From the NCBI RefSeq assembly GCF_000526155.1, contig NZ_JAFN01000001.1:3412264-3476263 (forward strand): a stretch of 64,000 bases of DNA, written 5' to 3'. The notes beneath the pieces are model-generated. The model did not search any database. It was not told the DNA's origin and saw only the letters and a list, made by a program, of their open reading frames with translations. How positions within the stretch are numbered: the stretch's first letter is position 1; each line of letters begins with the position of its first letter. Positions 15,224-23,544 of the stretch are shown here, one piece after another. The position numbers were made by a program, and so were the translations under genes. This DNA comes from Deferrisoma camini S3R1. Lineage in GTDB: Bacteria; Desulfobacterota; Deferrisomatia; Deferrisomatales; Deferrisomataceae.

Positions 15224-17134
15224 GTGCTAGGGAACCGCCGTTTCGTTTGCGTGGTTTTGCTGTTCGCCTTCGTAGGATGCGCGCTGCTTCTTTTCGGCAG
15301 GGTGGCTGGGTTTGCGTTTCTCGGCATGGATGACAGCCATTATCTCTCGGACAATCCGAGGGTTCTCAGCGGGCTGAGTTGGGCCAGCGTGTGCTGGGCG
15401 CTCACGAATACTGAGGTGATGTATTGGCACCCGGTCACGTGGTTGTCCTTCATGGCGGAGGTGGATCTGTTCGGTCTCAATCCCGCAAGTGCGCACCTGA
15501 TCAACGCGGTGTTGCACGGGTTGAACACCTTTCTCGTGTACCGAATCTGGAGAAGCCTCGGGGTCGGGGGTACCGGGGCCGTCGCGGGTGCGGTGCTTTT
15601 CCTGGTGCACCCCCTACAGGTGGAGAGCGTGGCGTGGGTGGCCGAGCGAAAAACCCTGTTGTGCGCTTTCTTCGCCTTTCTCGCCGTTTCGGCGCATGTA
15701 GATCTGCGGGCTTCTCGTTCCCCCGTGGCGCGTTTTGGGATGGTTGCGGTGTTGTTCGTCCTGGCGATGGGCGCGAAGCCCGCCGCCGGGCCTCTGCCTC
15801 TGGTCCTGCTGGCGCTCGACCTGTGGGTCATCGGCTGGGGAAGGCCAAAGACGAGAGTCAAGTGGCGTGCGGCGGAGACGGCATTGATGCTGGGGATTGG
15901 CGCCGCATTGTCGGCAGTGACGCTGGCTGGCATGGAGGCGACTGGAATGCGGTTGGGGGCCGACTTCGTACCGTGGGGACAACGCCTTTTGGAGTCCTTC
16001 GCCGCCTGGGGCGCATGGCTGGGTAGGGTGCTGGTTCCCGCCGCGCTGAACTACTGGTACCCGCCTCCGAGGCATCTCTGGGGTGCGGCAGTGGCCGGGG
16101 CGGGAGTGCTCGCGTGCCTGGTGTTGACGGCATGGGGGCTCCGGCGTCGGTTCCCCCACGCGGCGGCGGGGATTGCATGGTACGTCCTTATGCTTGTTCC
16201 CGGGCTTGGTTTGGAGCGGGGAGGAACGTGGCCTTTTGCCGCCGATCGTTTCCAGTATCTGGCTTTGGCCGGCCTTTTCCCGGCGATCGTGGTGGGGGGC
16301 GGGCGGTTCTTGTCGGACCGGCGACTCAAAGGGGTGGCATGGGGCGGGGCCGTGGCCCTGCTCATGGCGATGACGTGGGCGCAGACCTGGTACTGGGGCC
16401 GGCCGGGGCGCTTTTTTGAGCGGGCGGCTCGGTTGTACCCGGAGGACGCCCTGGCGCTGAACGCGGCTGGCTTGGCGGCGGCGAGAGAGGGATTGTTGAA
16501 AACCGCCGTTTTGTACTTCGGGAGGGCTCTGGAAATCGATCCGTGTCTTACAGCGCCCCGACGAAACCTGGCCGTCGCGTGGTCCGCCGTGGGGAGGTTC
16601 GACGCCGCGTTAGCCCATGCCCAGGCCCTGGAAGCCTGTGGCCGCGACCCGGCAGGGGCGCTGCTGACGAAAGCGCGGGTGCTCGCGAAACAGGGGCGGT
16701 ATACGGAGGCCAGGGAAGCGTGCGCTAGGGTGCTCCAGGACGATCCCCGGCACGGGGAAGGCAATTTCCTTATGGGGCACATTCTATTGGCAGAGCGAGC
16801 CCCTGCGGAGGCCGAGGCGTTCTTGCGCAAAGCCCTGAGGGGGGACGATGTGCCCGTCGCCGCGGTGCTCAGAGACCTGGGTGCCGCGCTGCTTCTCCAG
16901 AACCGGAACGAAGAGGCGCTGGAGGTGCTGCAGCAGACGGGTGGTCACCCATCGTCGGACCCGGAGACCGAGGCAAATCTGGGGCTTGCCCTGCTTCGGC
17001 TCGGCAGATGTGAAGAGGCAAGGGAGGCTCTCCTCCGCGCGCTCGCCATGGATCCTGAGCTTTCAGCCGCTCGGGCCAACTTGCGGCTGCTCGATGACCC
17101 GGCGGGCTGCGGGAGAGAGTCGCCGGCCCGGTGA
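15224..17134 (+). CDS. TMTC-like GT-C glycosyltransferase with C-terminal TPR repeats
   Basis: 636 aa from the GTG at 15224 (GGAGGT 5-6 nt upstream; GTG 15218 is an alternative). The first about 420 residues are a polytopic GT-C fold. The first outside loop has MDDSHYLSDNPRV (DD at 36-37), and then YWHPVTWLSF, LFGLNPASAHLINAVLHGLN and HPLQVESVAWVAERK, all hallmarks of the TMTC/DUF1736 group. The C-terminal about 200 residues form TPR repeats. Eukaryotic TMTCs O-mannosylate proteins from dolichol-phosphate-mannose. With a polyprenyl-phosphate-sugar synthase next door, a role as lipid-sugar-dependent protein glycosyltransferase, perhaps on pilin, is inferred. Codon use is less GC-extreme than in flanking genes. 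Confidence 0.75.
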   Translation: MLGNRRFVCVVLLFAFVGCALLLFGRVAGFAFLGMDDSHYLSDNPRVLSGLSWASVCWALTNTEVMYWHPVTWLSFMAEVDLFGLNPASAHLINAVLHGLNTFLVYRIWRSLGVGGTGAVAGAVLFLVHPLQVESVAWVAERKTLLCAFFAFLAVSAHVDLRASRSPVARFGMVAVLFVLAMGAKPAAGPLPLVLLALDLWVIGWGRPKTRVKWRAAETALMLGIGAALSAVTLAGMEATGMRLGADFVPWGQRLLESFAAWGAWLGRVLVPAALNYWYPPPRHLWGAAVAGAGVLACLVLTAWGLRRRFPHAAAGIAWYVLMLVPGLGLERGGTWPFAADRFQYLALAGLFPAIVVGGGRFLSDRRLKGVAWGGAVALLMAMTWAQTWYWGRPGRFFERAARLYPEDALALNAAGLAAAREGLLKTAVLYFGRALEIDPCLTAPRRNLAVAWSAVGRFDAALAHAQALEACGRDPAGALLTKARVLAKQGRYTEAREACARVLQDDPRHGEGNFLMGHILLAERAPAEAEAFLRKALRGDDVPVAAVLRDLGAALLLQNRNEEALEVLQQTGGHPSSDPETEANLGLALLRLGRCEEAREALLRALAMDPELSAARANLRLLDDPAGCGRESPAR

Positions 17135-17142
17135 GGTGGGGT

Positions 17143-18348
17143 TCACCGCTCGTGGGCCGCTTGGAGTTCCCGTTGCCCGGAACCAGGCAAGTCGTTTCCT
17201 GTCGCAAGCCCGGACCCCGCGGTTGACACGGTCGGGCGGTTCGCAGCCGTTTTCTCCGGGAACACGACGTACTTGCGGGCGAGGAAGTTGTAGACCAACC
17301 CCGCCGCCGCGGCGAGGCTCTTCGCCGCGACCGCCCCGATGCCGATGGCGGCGAGTCCGCGAGTCACGGCCAAATCGAACACGGCTCCCCCGGCCACCAC
17401 GCCGAGATATACCAGAACTTCCATCGCCGAGCTCCACCTGGCCTTGTGGCGGAACAGGAAAGCGATGCACAGCAGGTAGTTCACAGCGGCTGCGAGGAAG
17501 AATGCGGTCAACACCGCCGGGGCCAGATCCAGTCCGGCCGCGTTCAGCCCGGCGAACGTGACCACGTTGATCAAGGCGGAAAACCCGCCGATGAAGAGGT
17601 AGATCAGAAACTGCATCGGCAGCGGCAGGTGGGGGGCGTTGTACTTGAAAATGCAGTAGAGCGCGCGCACCCCGTCTTTCCAGCCGATCTTTTTCCCCTC
17701 CTCGTACGTTCGGCCGTGGTACGAGATGCCCATCTCGTAGATCCGGGCGCCCATCTGGGCGAGTTTGGCCGTGATCTCGGGCTCGAACCCGAAGCGGTTC
17801 TCCTCGATCTCGATCGATTGGATGATCTCCCGACGGAACACCTTGTAGCAGGTTTCCATGTCGGTAAGGTTGAGGTCCGTGAACATGTTGGACACGAATG
17901 TGAGGAAGGCATTCCCCGTCGAATGCCAGAAGTAGAGCACGCGGTGCGGCCGGCCGCTCAGGAATCGCGAGCCGTACACCACGTCGGCCACGCCCGACAA
18001 CAGGGGCTCTAGCAGATCCGCGAGTTCCAGGGGGTTGTATTCTAGATCCGCGTCCTGGACCGCGACGAACCGGCCCGTCACGTGCCGGAAGCCGGTGCGC
18101 AGGGCGGCTCCTTTGCCTTGGTTGCGCTTGTGGCGAAGCACGCGGATCTGCGGATACTTGCGAGCCAGTGCTTCCGCCACCTTAAGGCTCCCGTCGGTCG
18201 ACGCGTCGTCCACGATGATGATCTCGAGGTCGACGCCGTGTTGGTGCTCGAGCTCCAGCACTTTCTTCACGCACGTCGCGAGCGTGGCTTCCTCGTTGTA
18301 GCAGGGGATCACGATCGAAAGTAGGGGTTCACGGGATTCCGAGTGCAT
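17143..18348 (-). CDS. Polyprenyl-phosphate sugar synthase (DPM1-like GT2) fused to GtrA domain
   Basis: 401 aa from the ATG at 18348, behind AAGGAGC. Residues about 8-235 are a GT2 domain of the dolichyl-phosphate mannose synthase type: LSIVIPCYNEEATL, IIIVDDASTDGS, and the DAD motif at 99-101 in VAVQDADLEYNP. Residues about 255-375 contain four membrane helices of a GtrA-type domain, which is thought to flip or dock polyprenyl-phosphate sugars. The fusion would make a lipid-linked monosaccharide on the cytoplasmic face and pass it across the membrane for GT-C enzymes. Convergent with the TMTC-like gene, whose stop is 8 bp away; downstream of the second GT-C gene on the same strand. Confidence 0.87.
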   Translation of the reverse strand: MHSESREPLLSIVIPCYNEEATLATCVKKVLELEHQHGVDLEIIIVDDASTDGSLKVAEALARKYPQIRVLRHKRNQGKGAALRTGFRHVTGRFVAVQDADLEYNPLELADLLEPLLSGVADVVYGSRFLSGRPHRVLYFWHSTGNAFLTFVSNMFTDLNLTDMETCYKVFRREIIQSIEIEENRFGFEPEITAKLAQMGARIYEMGISYHGRTYEEGKKIGWKDGVRALYCIFKYNAPHLPLPMQFLIYLFIGGFSALINVVTFAGLNAAGLDLAPAVLTAFFLAAAVNYLLCIAFLFRHKARWSSAMEVLVYLGVVAGGAVFDLAVTRGLAAIGIGAVAAKSLAAAAGLVYNFLARKYVVFPEKTAANRPTVSTAGSGLATGNDLPGSGQRELQAAHER

Positions 18349-18446
18349 GGTTCCGCTCCTTGCGGTCGCCGGACGCCCCCATGTGGTTGCCCGGCGGGTG
18401 CAATTCGGCTCGTGGTCCCACTTATCGGCGGGAGGGGCGGGCGGCT

Positions 18447-20645
18447 TTACTGTGACTCCACAACCCTCCCATCGCCGTTGGGCCGCGCCTCCCCTAGGAG
18501 CCCCTGCACGATCTGGATGTGCTTCTCCATCCGGTGAGCCCACGCCTTGTCCTCGGACGGCACCTTGAGCCGGGCCATGCGGTAGTACCAGAGGGCCTCG
18601 CCGGGGCGCTCCACGAGAAACGCAGCCGAGCCTAGGTAGTAGAGTTCCTCGTGCGTCGTACGGCTGTCGAAGGGGCGCACGGCAGCCTTGAACATCTCAT
18701 ACGCGCGTTCGGCATTTTCTTTCTGGGCGTAGATCAAGCCCATGGCGTACTGCGCCGCCCGGGCGACCGGCCCGGCCGAGTGCTGTATCGCCTCTCCGTA
18801 GGCATCCAGGGCGTCGTCGAGGCGCCCCAGGGCGCGCAATGCGTCCCCCTTGAGCTTGTACCCCCGTGGTGAGGCAGGGAACCAACGGACGATGCGCTCC
18901 GCGTGCTCCAACGCTTTTTCCGGCTGGTCAGCCTTCAGCGCCAGCATGGCGGCGAGCTGGTTCGCGAGCCCATGGGCGGGATACACTGAAAGAAGGCGCC
19001 GGAGTTCTTCGGCGAGCCGCGTTGTGTCCTGCCCGGCACCGCCGAGCAGTTCTTCCAGGGTCTTTCCGGCGAGCGTGTAAGGGTCGAGTTGGTGGATCTC
19101 GAAGCGCTCCACCAGTGGGGCGTCTCGGTCGCGCCTGGCGTACAGCGCCGCCGTGTCGTCGAAAAATACGAGGGCATACTCGTCGGTGCGCTTGGCGAGG
19201 GGCGGCGGAACTTCGCCCGTGCTGAGCGGCACAGCCACGAAGTCCGGAGCGTATCTTCTGACGGTCTGAGAGAAGATGTTCTCGTCCGAGAACATGTTGG
19301 TCGCCACGAACATGTCCTCGTCCCAGAAGAGAAACGGAATCTCCATGTCCATGAAGATTTTGAACCGGTCTCCCAGCGCCCACTGGTAATACCCCCCGTT
19401 GTTCGGCGCGTTCAGCACCCGCCCTCCCTCTGCCTGCGTGTTCAGGAATTCGCACACCCCCACGGGGAGGTTTTTGGGGGAAAACGGCCAGGCATCGCGG
19501 TTCCGAACATTGTCGACGCCGAACCACCAAAGGTTCGCGAGGACCAGGGATGCCAACAGCACCCTCGCGGTCACGGATCGGCTGACCCACGATACGATTC
19601 GCGGGACTCCGTGGGGCCCGAGGGACAGGGGCATCGTGAGAATCGCGAACTCGTAGGCGAACCGGATGGAACGCGGAAGCAGGGCGCAGGCCCCGGCCAG
19701 GAGAAGGCCGTGGGCCAGGCGAAGTCGTCGCTTCCGAACCTGGGCCAAAACTCCGGTCAGGGCCCCGACGGCCAGAGCCCCCCAGGCGGCGTTTCCCTGG
19801 AGCCGGATGCCCCGCAGGCCTCCGGTGAGGAGGTCGAGAAAGTCCGTGGGCCGGAGTTCCGAGATGTACTGTCGGGCAAAGCTCGTGTCAGTGAACGGCA
19901 CCGGCAGTAAACGCCACCCGTAGGGCGTGGCCAACGGCGCGAGCAAAGCGAGGGCGAGAGTGGCCAAGCTAACGCCGGACAGGGCCGGGCTGCCACGGGT
20001 GCGGAGCAAGAGGTCCTCGGCCAGGTACGCGCCGAGAATGAGCAGCAGGACTGGGTACGTCACGCCGTGTATGTTGCACCACGCCACGGCGAGCAGCGGG
20101 AGGAGCGGGAGCCAGGTGCGGCGCCTCTCGAGAATCCAAATAGTCAGAATGGCGAAAAGATACGAAAACGTGTGGGGCCGCACCAGAGAATAGCGGCTGC
20201 TGAAAAAAAGCAGAACGCAAAGCGTGGCGAACGACGGCCCGAGCAACCCGCCCCGACCGGACGCTGTCGCGAACCGTGCGGCCAGGAATACCACGCCGGC
20301 GAACAGAACCGCACGGAGAACGACCAGTCCGGGGTAGCCGGCGGCGGAATGGATCAGGTACACGAGCGTTTGAAAACCCCAGTAGTAATCCACCCAGGGC
20401 CGAGGGGGATCTACAAAGCTGAAAAAACTGTCTTGGGGAAGGGACACGTGCTCGAAAATGTAGCGGCCGCCATTCAGATGGTACCAAAGATCGGTGTCGC
20501 CAGCCGTGATGGGAAGGCAAAGGAAAACGACGAACGCGAGAAGGGCTGTCAACAGGGCGGGCAGTGCGGAAGCGCGGCGGTGGTTCCGCGGGGCGACCTC
20601 GCTTGACGTTTCCGAAAGCGCGAGGGGAGAGCTTTCGATCACCAC
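18447..20645 (-). CDS. Polytopic GT-C-like membrane protein with C-terminal TPR repeats
   Basis: 732 aa from a GTG at 20645, overlapping the stop of the upstream pilin gene by 7 bp. Around ten or more hydrophobic helices occupy residues 25-400. The first outside loop has AGDTDLWYHLNGGRYIF, similar to the DxDLWWH loop of GT-C-like membrane enzymes. A soluble region of about 150 residues with APNNGGYYQW follows, then TPR-like helices from about 530 to the end. Function is not established; a lipid-sugar-dependent transferase acting on pilin or another exported protein is plausible from its place between the pilins and the polyprenyl-phosphate sugar synthase. Confidence 0.65.
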   Translation of the reverse strand: MVIESSPLALSETSSEVAPRNHRRASALPALLTALLAFVVFLCLPITAGDTDLWYHLNGGRYIFEHVSLPQDSFFSFVDPPRPWVDYYWGFQTLVYLIHSAAGYPGLVVLRAVLFAGVVFLAARFATASGRGGLLGPSFATLCVLLFFSSRYSLVRPHTFSYLFAILTIWILERRRTWLPLLPLLAVAWCNIHGVTYPVLLLILGAYLAEDLLLRTRGSPALSGVSLATLALALLAPLATPYGWRLLPVPFTDTSFARQYISELRPTDFLDLLTGGLRGIRLQGNAAWGALAVGALTGVLAQVRKRRLRLAHGLLLAGACALLPRSIRFAYEFAILTMPLSLGPHGVPRIVSWVSRSVTARVLLASLVLANLWWFGVDNVRNRDAWPFSPKNLPVGVCEFLNTQAEGGRVLNAPNNGGYYQWALGDRFKIFMDMEIPFLFWDEDMFVATNMFSDENIFSQTVRRYAPDFVAVPLSTGEVPPPLAKRTDEYALVFFDDTAALYARRDRDAPLVERFEIHQLDPYTLAGKTLEELLGGAGQDTTRLAEELRRLLSVYPAHGLANQLAAMLALKADQPEKALEHAERIVRWFPASPRGYKLKGDALRALGRLDDALDAYGEAIQHSAGPVARAAQYAMGLIYAQKENAERAYEMFKAAVRPFDSRTTHEELYYLGSAAFLVERPGEALWYYRMARLKVPSEDKAWAHRMEKHIQIVQGLLGEARPNGDGRVVESQ

Positions 20646-21034
20646 GGCCCCGTCTTGTTGTTCTTCTCGTCGATCGTAAACGTTCCCGATGGGGCGCCGG
20701 ATTTGGGGGTAGCGGTGGCCTTGAATGATGTCGCGATGTCGCCGGTGGAGCCGGCTTCGACCTTGTAGTCGTAGTAGAGGTCGGCTGCGTCGCCGGGTTC
20801 GAACCCGGGCAGATTTGCAATCAGGGTCACCGTGTCGCTTCCGGTTACATAGGTTTTGTGGTCAGCGTAGTATTGCTCTTCCAGCAACCGAATCGTTTCG
20901 AGGTTCGCCTTGGCCTCCGACCGTTTGGCGTTGGACACGTACCCCCGATACATGGGTACGGCCACGGCCGCGAGAATCCCCAAGATGGCCACCACGATCA
21001 TGAGTTCGACGAGGGTGAAACCCCGCGCTTTCAT
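20639..21034 (-). CDS. Type IV pilin-like protein (third of three)
   Basis: 131 aa. Short basic leader MKARG, then the class III cleavage/methylation sequence [18 protein letters not shown] with Glu5, followed by the hydrophobic alpha-1 helix, then a polar C-terminal domain with a KATYV-like YADHKTYVTG stretch typical of PilE. No paired C-terminal cysteines are seen. Prepilin peptidase would cut after the Gly. It begins 5 bp after the second pilin gene ends and overlaps the GT-C/TPR gene, so it is in one operon with them. Could be a minor pilin or an alternative major pilin. Confidence 0.9.
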   Translation of the reverse strand: MKARGFTLVELMIVVAILGILAAVAVPMYRGYVSNAKRSEAKANLETIRLLEEQYYADHKTYVTGSDTVTLIANLPGFEPGDAADLYYDYKVEAGSTGDIATSFKATATPKSGAPSGTFTIDEKNNKTGPW

Positions 21035-21039
21035 CGTTG

Positions 21040-21459
21040 CTACTCCAGGATGATCGTTATCGTATTCCCGGACATTGGTGAACCGGACTTGTCGTATGCC
21101 GTGATCTGATAGGTCGGCGGCGAGGCGCTGGTGTCCTTCGTGATCACCACCGTGCCCGGCTTGGTGCCCGAAGTGGCGAAGGCCGGCGACGTGCCATCGT
21201 AGACGCTTCGTTTTCCTCCGCTGTTGAGTGCGGCCACGAGATCGTCGGGCGTGTCCAGAAATGTCGTCTCCCCGGCGTTCCGCTTGCTGATCTCGTTCCG
21301 CACTAGCCCTACGGCGGTGATGAAATTGTTGTGGAGCACGTTTTCTTTCGCTCTGGCAATGTAGCGTAAGTATTGCGGTGTGGCCACGGCGGCGAGAATC
21401 CCGAGAATGGCCACGACGATCAAGAGTTCGATCAGCGTAAAGCCGCTCCGCCGGTCCAT
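21040..21459 (-). CDS. Type IV pilin-like protein (second of three)
   Basis: 139 aa. Leader MDRRSG, then [20 protein letters not shown] with Glu5, an alpha-1 helix, and a C-terminal domain rich in Ser/Thr/Gly (for example [12 protein letters not shown]) that could offer O-glycosylation sites. It closely parallels the first pilin over residues 1-50 (PQYLxYIARxKEN), indicating duplication. It is separated from the first pilin by a strong hairpin (21486-21520), an arrangement often used to keep a major pilin abundant relative to downstream minor ones. Confidence 0.9.
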   Translation of the reverse strand: MDRRSGFTLIELLIVVAILGILAAVATPQYLRYIARAKENVLHNNFITAVGLVRNEISKRNAGETTFLDTPDDLVAALNSGGKRSVYDGTSPAFATSGTKPGTVVITKDTSASPPTYQITAYDKSGSPMSGNTITIILE

Positions 21460-21485
21460 GGCGAGATCCTTGTTGTCTCCCGAAG

Positions 21486-21520
21486 ATAGAGGCCGGGCCC
21501 GGTTCGGGCCCGGCCTCTAT
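21486..21520 (-). terminator. Strong hairpin between first and second pilin genes
   Basis: Perfect 16-bp stem (21486-21501 with 21505-21520) and 3-nt loop, only about 6 bp after the first pilin stop. No proper T-tract follows, so it is more likely a 3' stabiliser or partial terminator that sets pilin stoichiometry than a full stop. Confidence 0.7.
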
Positions 21521-21526
21521 TAAGTA

Positions 21527-21961
21527 TCACTCGGGCACGATCGTCGTGCTTGTTGCGGTCCCGTTCCAGTTGCCGTACACGACGGCGTTGGTCGGGCCGC
21601 TGTACAGCGTGTTGAGTTCCGTGTTGCTGATGGCCACCTGTCCCTGCGCGGGGTCGGTGCCCTCTTTGAACGCAGGCTGCGACGCGTTGAAGGGGTTCTT
21701 CTTATCGCCGGCGTTCAGAGTCGTAACCACGTCGCTATCCGCCGTCTCGCCGGCCGCGGCCTTCGCGAACTCGCTCTTTACCAGGCTCACGGCCGTGTCG
21801 TAGTTCGCCTTGGCCGTGTTCTCCTTCGATCGCGCGATGTAGTTCAGGTACTGCGGGATCGCCACGGCGGCCAGGATGCCGAGGATGGCCACGACGATCA
21901 TGAGCTCGATCAGGGTGAAGCCCTTGCGGTCCTTCATCTTGGTGCGGATTCTGCGGATCAT
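21527..21961 (-). CDS. pilA: Major type IV pilin, PilA-like
   Basis: 144 aa from the ATG at 21961, which has AGGAGG 8 nt upstream; the internal ATG at 21937 would give a shorter leader. After the leader ending KDRKG comes [20 protein letters not shown] with Glu5, then a helix and a C-terminal domain ending in Thr-rich sequence ([10 protein letters not shown]). First gene of the pilin operon, behind a likely sigma-54 promoter 200 bp upstream and followed by a strong hairpin, all of which fit the major subunit. It is much longer than the roughly 60-residue PilA of Geobacter, so conductive-pilin analogies should not be assumed. Confidence 0.9.
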   Translation of the reverse strand: MIRRIRTKMKDRKGFTLIELMIVVAILGILAAVAIPQYLNYIARSKENTAKANYDTAVSLVKSEFAKAAAGETADSDVVTTLNAGDKKNPFNASQPAFKEGTDPAQGQVAISNTELNTLYSGPTNAVVYGNWNGTATSTTIVPE

Positions 21962-22161
21962 GATTTGTCCTCCTGCGTTGTGGGTTGGGTTTCTGATGGT
22001 GCCGGGTCTGCGTTCGCCGGGAGCCGAAGGCCCCCGCTTGGGGTGCTACGTTTCGGGCGGTGTCATCCTCGGGTCCCTACCTCCTTCCCCCCATCCGTGG
22101 GTTCGTGTTCTCCAGAAAGCCTTCGGGCTACTCATCGTCCGCTGCCTTCGCCCGCTTGAGT

Positions 22162-22177
22162 AGCAACGCCCGTGCCA
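22162..22177 (-). promoter_or_regulatory. Sigma-54 promoter for pilA
   Basis: Minus strand reads TGGCACGGGCGTTGCT, matching the TGGCAC-N5-TTGC -24/-12 consensus exactly. It lies about 200 bp upstream of the pilA start. PilS and PilR, a sigma-54 activator pair, are encoded at 28.7-31.7 kb. Confidence 0.75.
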
Positions 22178-22310
22178 CGGCCGTTTTTTCGCGATGCGCG
22201 ACAGGTTGTCCATGTCTAGTGGGTCGACTTGGTTTGGTATACCATATGTTGGGGTCACCCGGGCGTGCCGGAAGAGCGCGGCGGCCTCGGTGACGAGGCT
22301 CGTCAGGTCG

Positions 22311-22331
22311 GGGTGACGAAAATTGTCACCC
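22311..22331. promoter_or_regulatory. Palindrome upstream of the pilA sigma-54 promoter
   Basis: GGGTGAC and GTCACCC flank a 7-bp AT-rich centre (GAAAATT). It sits about 135-170 bp upstream of the -24 element, the usual distance for an enhancer-type site of a PilR-like activator. Binding protein is inferred only. Confidence 0.45.
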
Positions 22332-22536
22332 GCGGCCTTGCGTGGAAGCCTGGGATGGGCGGTGGTAAGGTGGGCTCGGCGGGAAGCAGGTACCCCGTAG
22401 GAGCCACCTCCCGGTGGCGAACCGGCCCGCAGGGCCGTGAAGGCCGCCCGGGCTTGCGCCCGGAGCCGTCTGCGGGAGCAGACTCTTATGGGGGGCAAGG
22501 GGGGTGAGGCGATGGGGCACGAGAGAAAGAGGCGGT

Positions 22537-22740
22537 ATGGAGCGAGAGTACAGCATGGAAGAAAGGACCCGCTGACATGCGGCTGCGCAGGAACGGGCCG
22601 AGCGGCGGAGGCGTGCCCGGGAGACTCGGCGGCAGGAGGCGCTTGCGCTCGCCCGGCGGGCGGCAGGGATGCTTCGGGCCGAGTTCGGGGAGTTGGCACG
22701 AGTCAAGGCCAGGGTTCAGACGGGCGGGGTGGGATGCGGC
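22537..22740 (+). pseudogene. Possible remnant of an MNT-type nucleotidyltransferase
   Basis: A frame starting MEREYSMEERTR meets an in-frame TGA at 22573 and resumes as an Arg/Glu/Ala-rich helix ending ALARRAAGMLRAEFGELARV. That helix resembles the N-terminus of MNT/HEPN nucleotidyltransferases just before the catalytic GSxxRG motif, which is missing. The match is by eye and short, so this could be chance in GC-rich sequence. If real it is a further broken toxin-antitoxin-like gene next to the parDE remnant. Confidence 0.3.
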
Positions 22741-22780
22741 AATAGCCTTGGGACTCCACCGCGCTGGGAAACCAGGTGGT

Positions 22781-22833
22781 GTTCACGTAGCGGCGTGGCG
22801 AGCGTGGCGTGAGAATGATTTTGGGGGTTCACG
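22781..22833 (+). repeat. Direct repeat copy 1 flanking the parDE remnant
   Basis: GTTCACGTAGCGG-type sequence of about 53 bp, roughly three-quarters identical to 23447-23499. The two copies bracket the parDE remnant. Confidence 0.5.
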
Positions 22834-22900
22834 CGACGCTCGCAAAGCCCGCAACGTTCTTGGGGGTGGAAGTTCGGATCCCAAGTTGAGGAGGTGGGCC

Positions 22901-23320
22901 ATGTTGCAGGTGCGTTTGCCCCCGGCCGTGGAACGTTGGGTCCGGGAGAAGGTGGCCGAAGGTCTCTACCTGAACGAGTCGGAGGTCGTGAGCGAGGCTC
23001 TGCGTGTCCTGCGGGAGCGCGAAACGGTTCGGCATGCGATGCTCGAGGAGCTCCGGCACGAGGTGAAGCTCGGACTCGAGGACCTGGACACGGGCCGGGT
23101 GAGCGAGGTGGACGACGAGTTTTTCGATCGGATCCGACGGCGGGCGCGGGAACGAAAGGCAAAACGGGTTCGAGCAGATTTCCGAATTCCCCTCCATGGG
23201 GCGTCAGCGACCAGAGCTTGGGCCCGCGGTCCGCAGTTTCCCGGTTGGGCGGTATGTCGTGTTTTACCGGCTGACAGGGGACACGGTGGAGATTGTGCGA
23301 GTGATCAGCGCCTATCGTGA
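22901..23320 (+). pseudogene. parDE remnant: ParD antitoxin reading into a 5'-deleted ParE
   Basis: The ATG at 22901 (GAGGAGGT upstream) opens a ParD ribbon-helix-helix antitoxin: LQVRLPPAVERWVREKV, NESEVVSEALRVLRERE, then the toxin-binding tail to about residue 90. The normal stop is missing and the frame runs on to 23320 with unrelated sequence. In another frame, from about 23178 to 23338, lies the C-terminal half of ParE (GFEQISEFPSMGRQRPEL, then RSFPVGRYVVFYR and IVRVISAYRDP). The ParE N-terminus (about 45 residues) is absent. A single deletion across the parD/parE junction explains both defects. Confidence 0.75.
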
Positions 23321-23446
23321 TCCAAGTGTCGGTCTGTAGCGCAGTGTGACCGCCGACCTTACAGAATGGATGGAATCCGGGAGGCCGAGGGATAACCCGG
23401 AAAAGCGAGAGCGGCTCCGCTCCTTTCGTTCTGGGAAGTCTGAAGG

Positions 23447-23499
23447 GTTCAACGTAGCGGTCGTTGCGGGCGTGGAGTGAGATTGCCTTTGGGTGTTTG
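23447..23499 (+). repeat. Direct repeat copy 2 flanking the parDE remnant
   Basis: GTTCAACGTAGCGG-type sequence, the partner of 22781-22833. A shorter related string (GGCGCTGTTGCGCCGTGGCGTGAG) lies just before the U32 gene start. The stretch from 23339 to 23544 holds nothing else I can name. Confidence 0.5.
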
Positions 23500-23544
23500 T
23501 GACAACAACCCTACGTGGCGCTGTTGCGCCGTGGCGTGAGACGA

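Noticed and set aside
21937-21961. Alternative pilA start at 21937
   Set aside because: The ATG at 21961 has the strong AGGAGG at correct spacing, while the inner ATG has none.
21527-21961. Conductive (Geobacter-type) short pilin
   Set aside because: The protein is 144 aa with a normal globular C-terminal domain, not the truncated form.
22046-22699. Minus-strand frame upstream of pilA
   Set aside because: It spans the sigma-54 promoter and palindrome, has no motif and no ribosome site; treated as non-coding.
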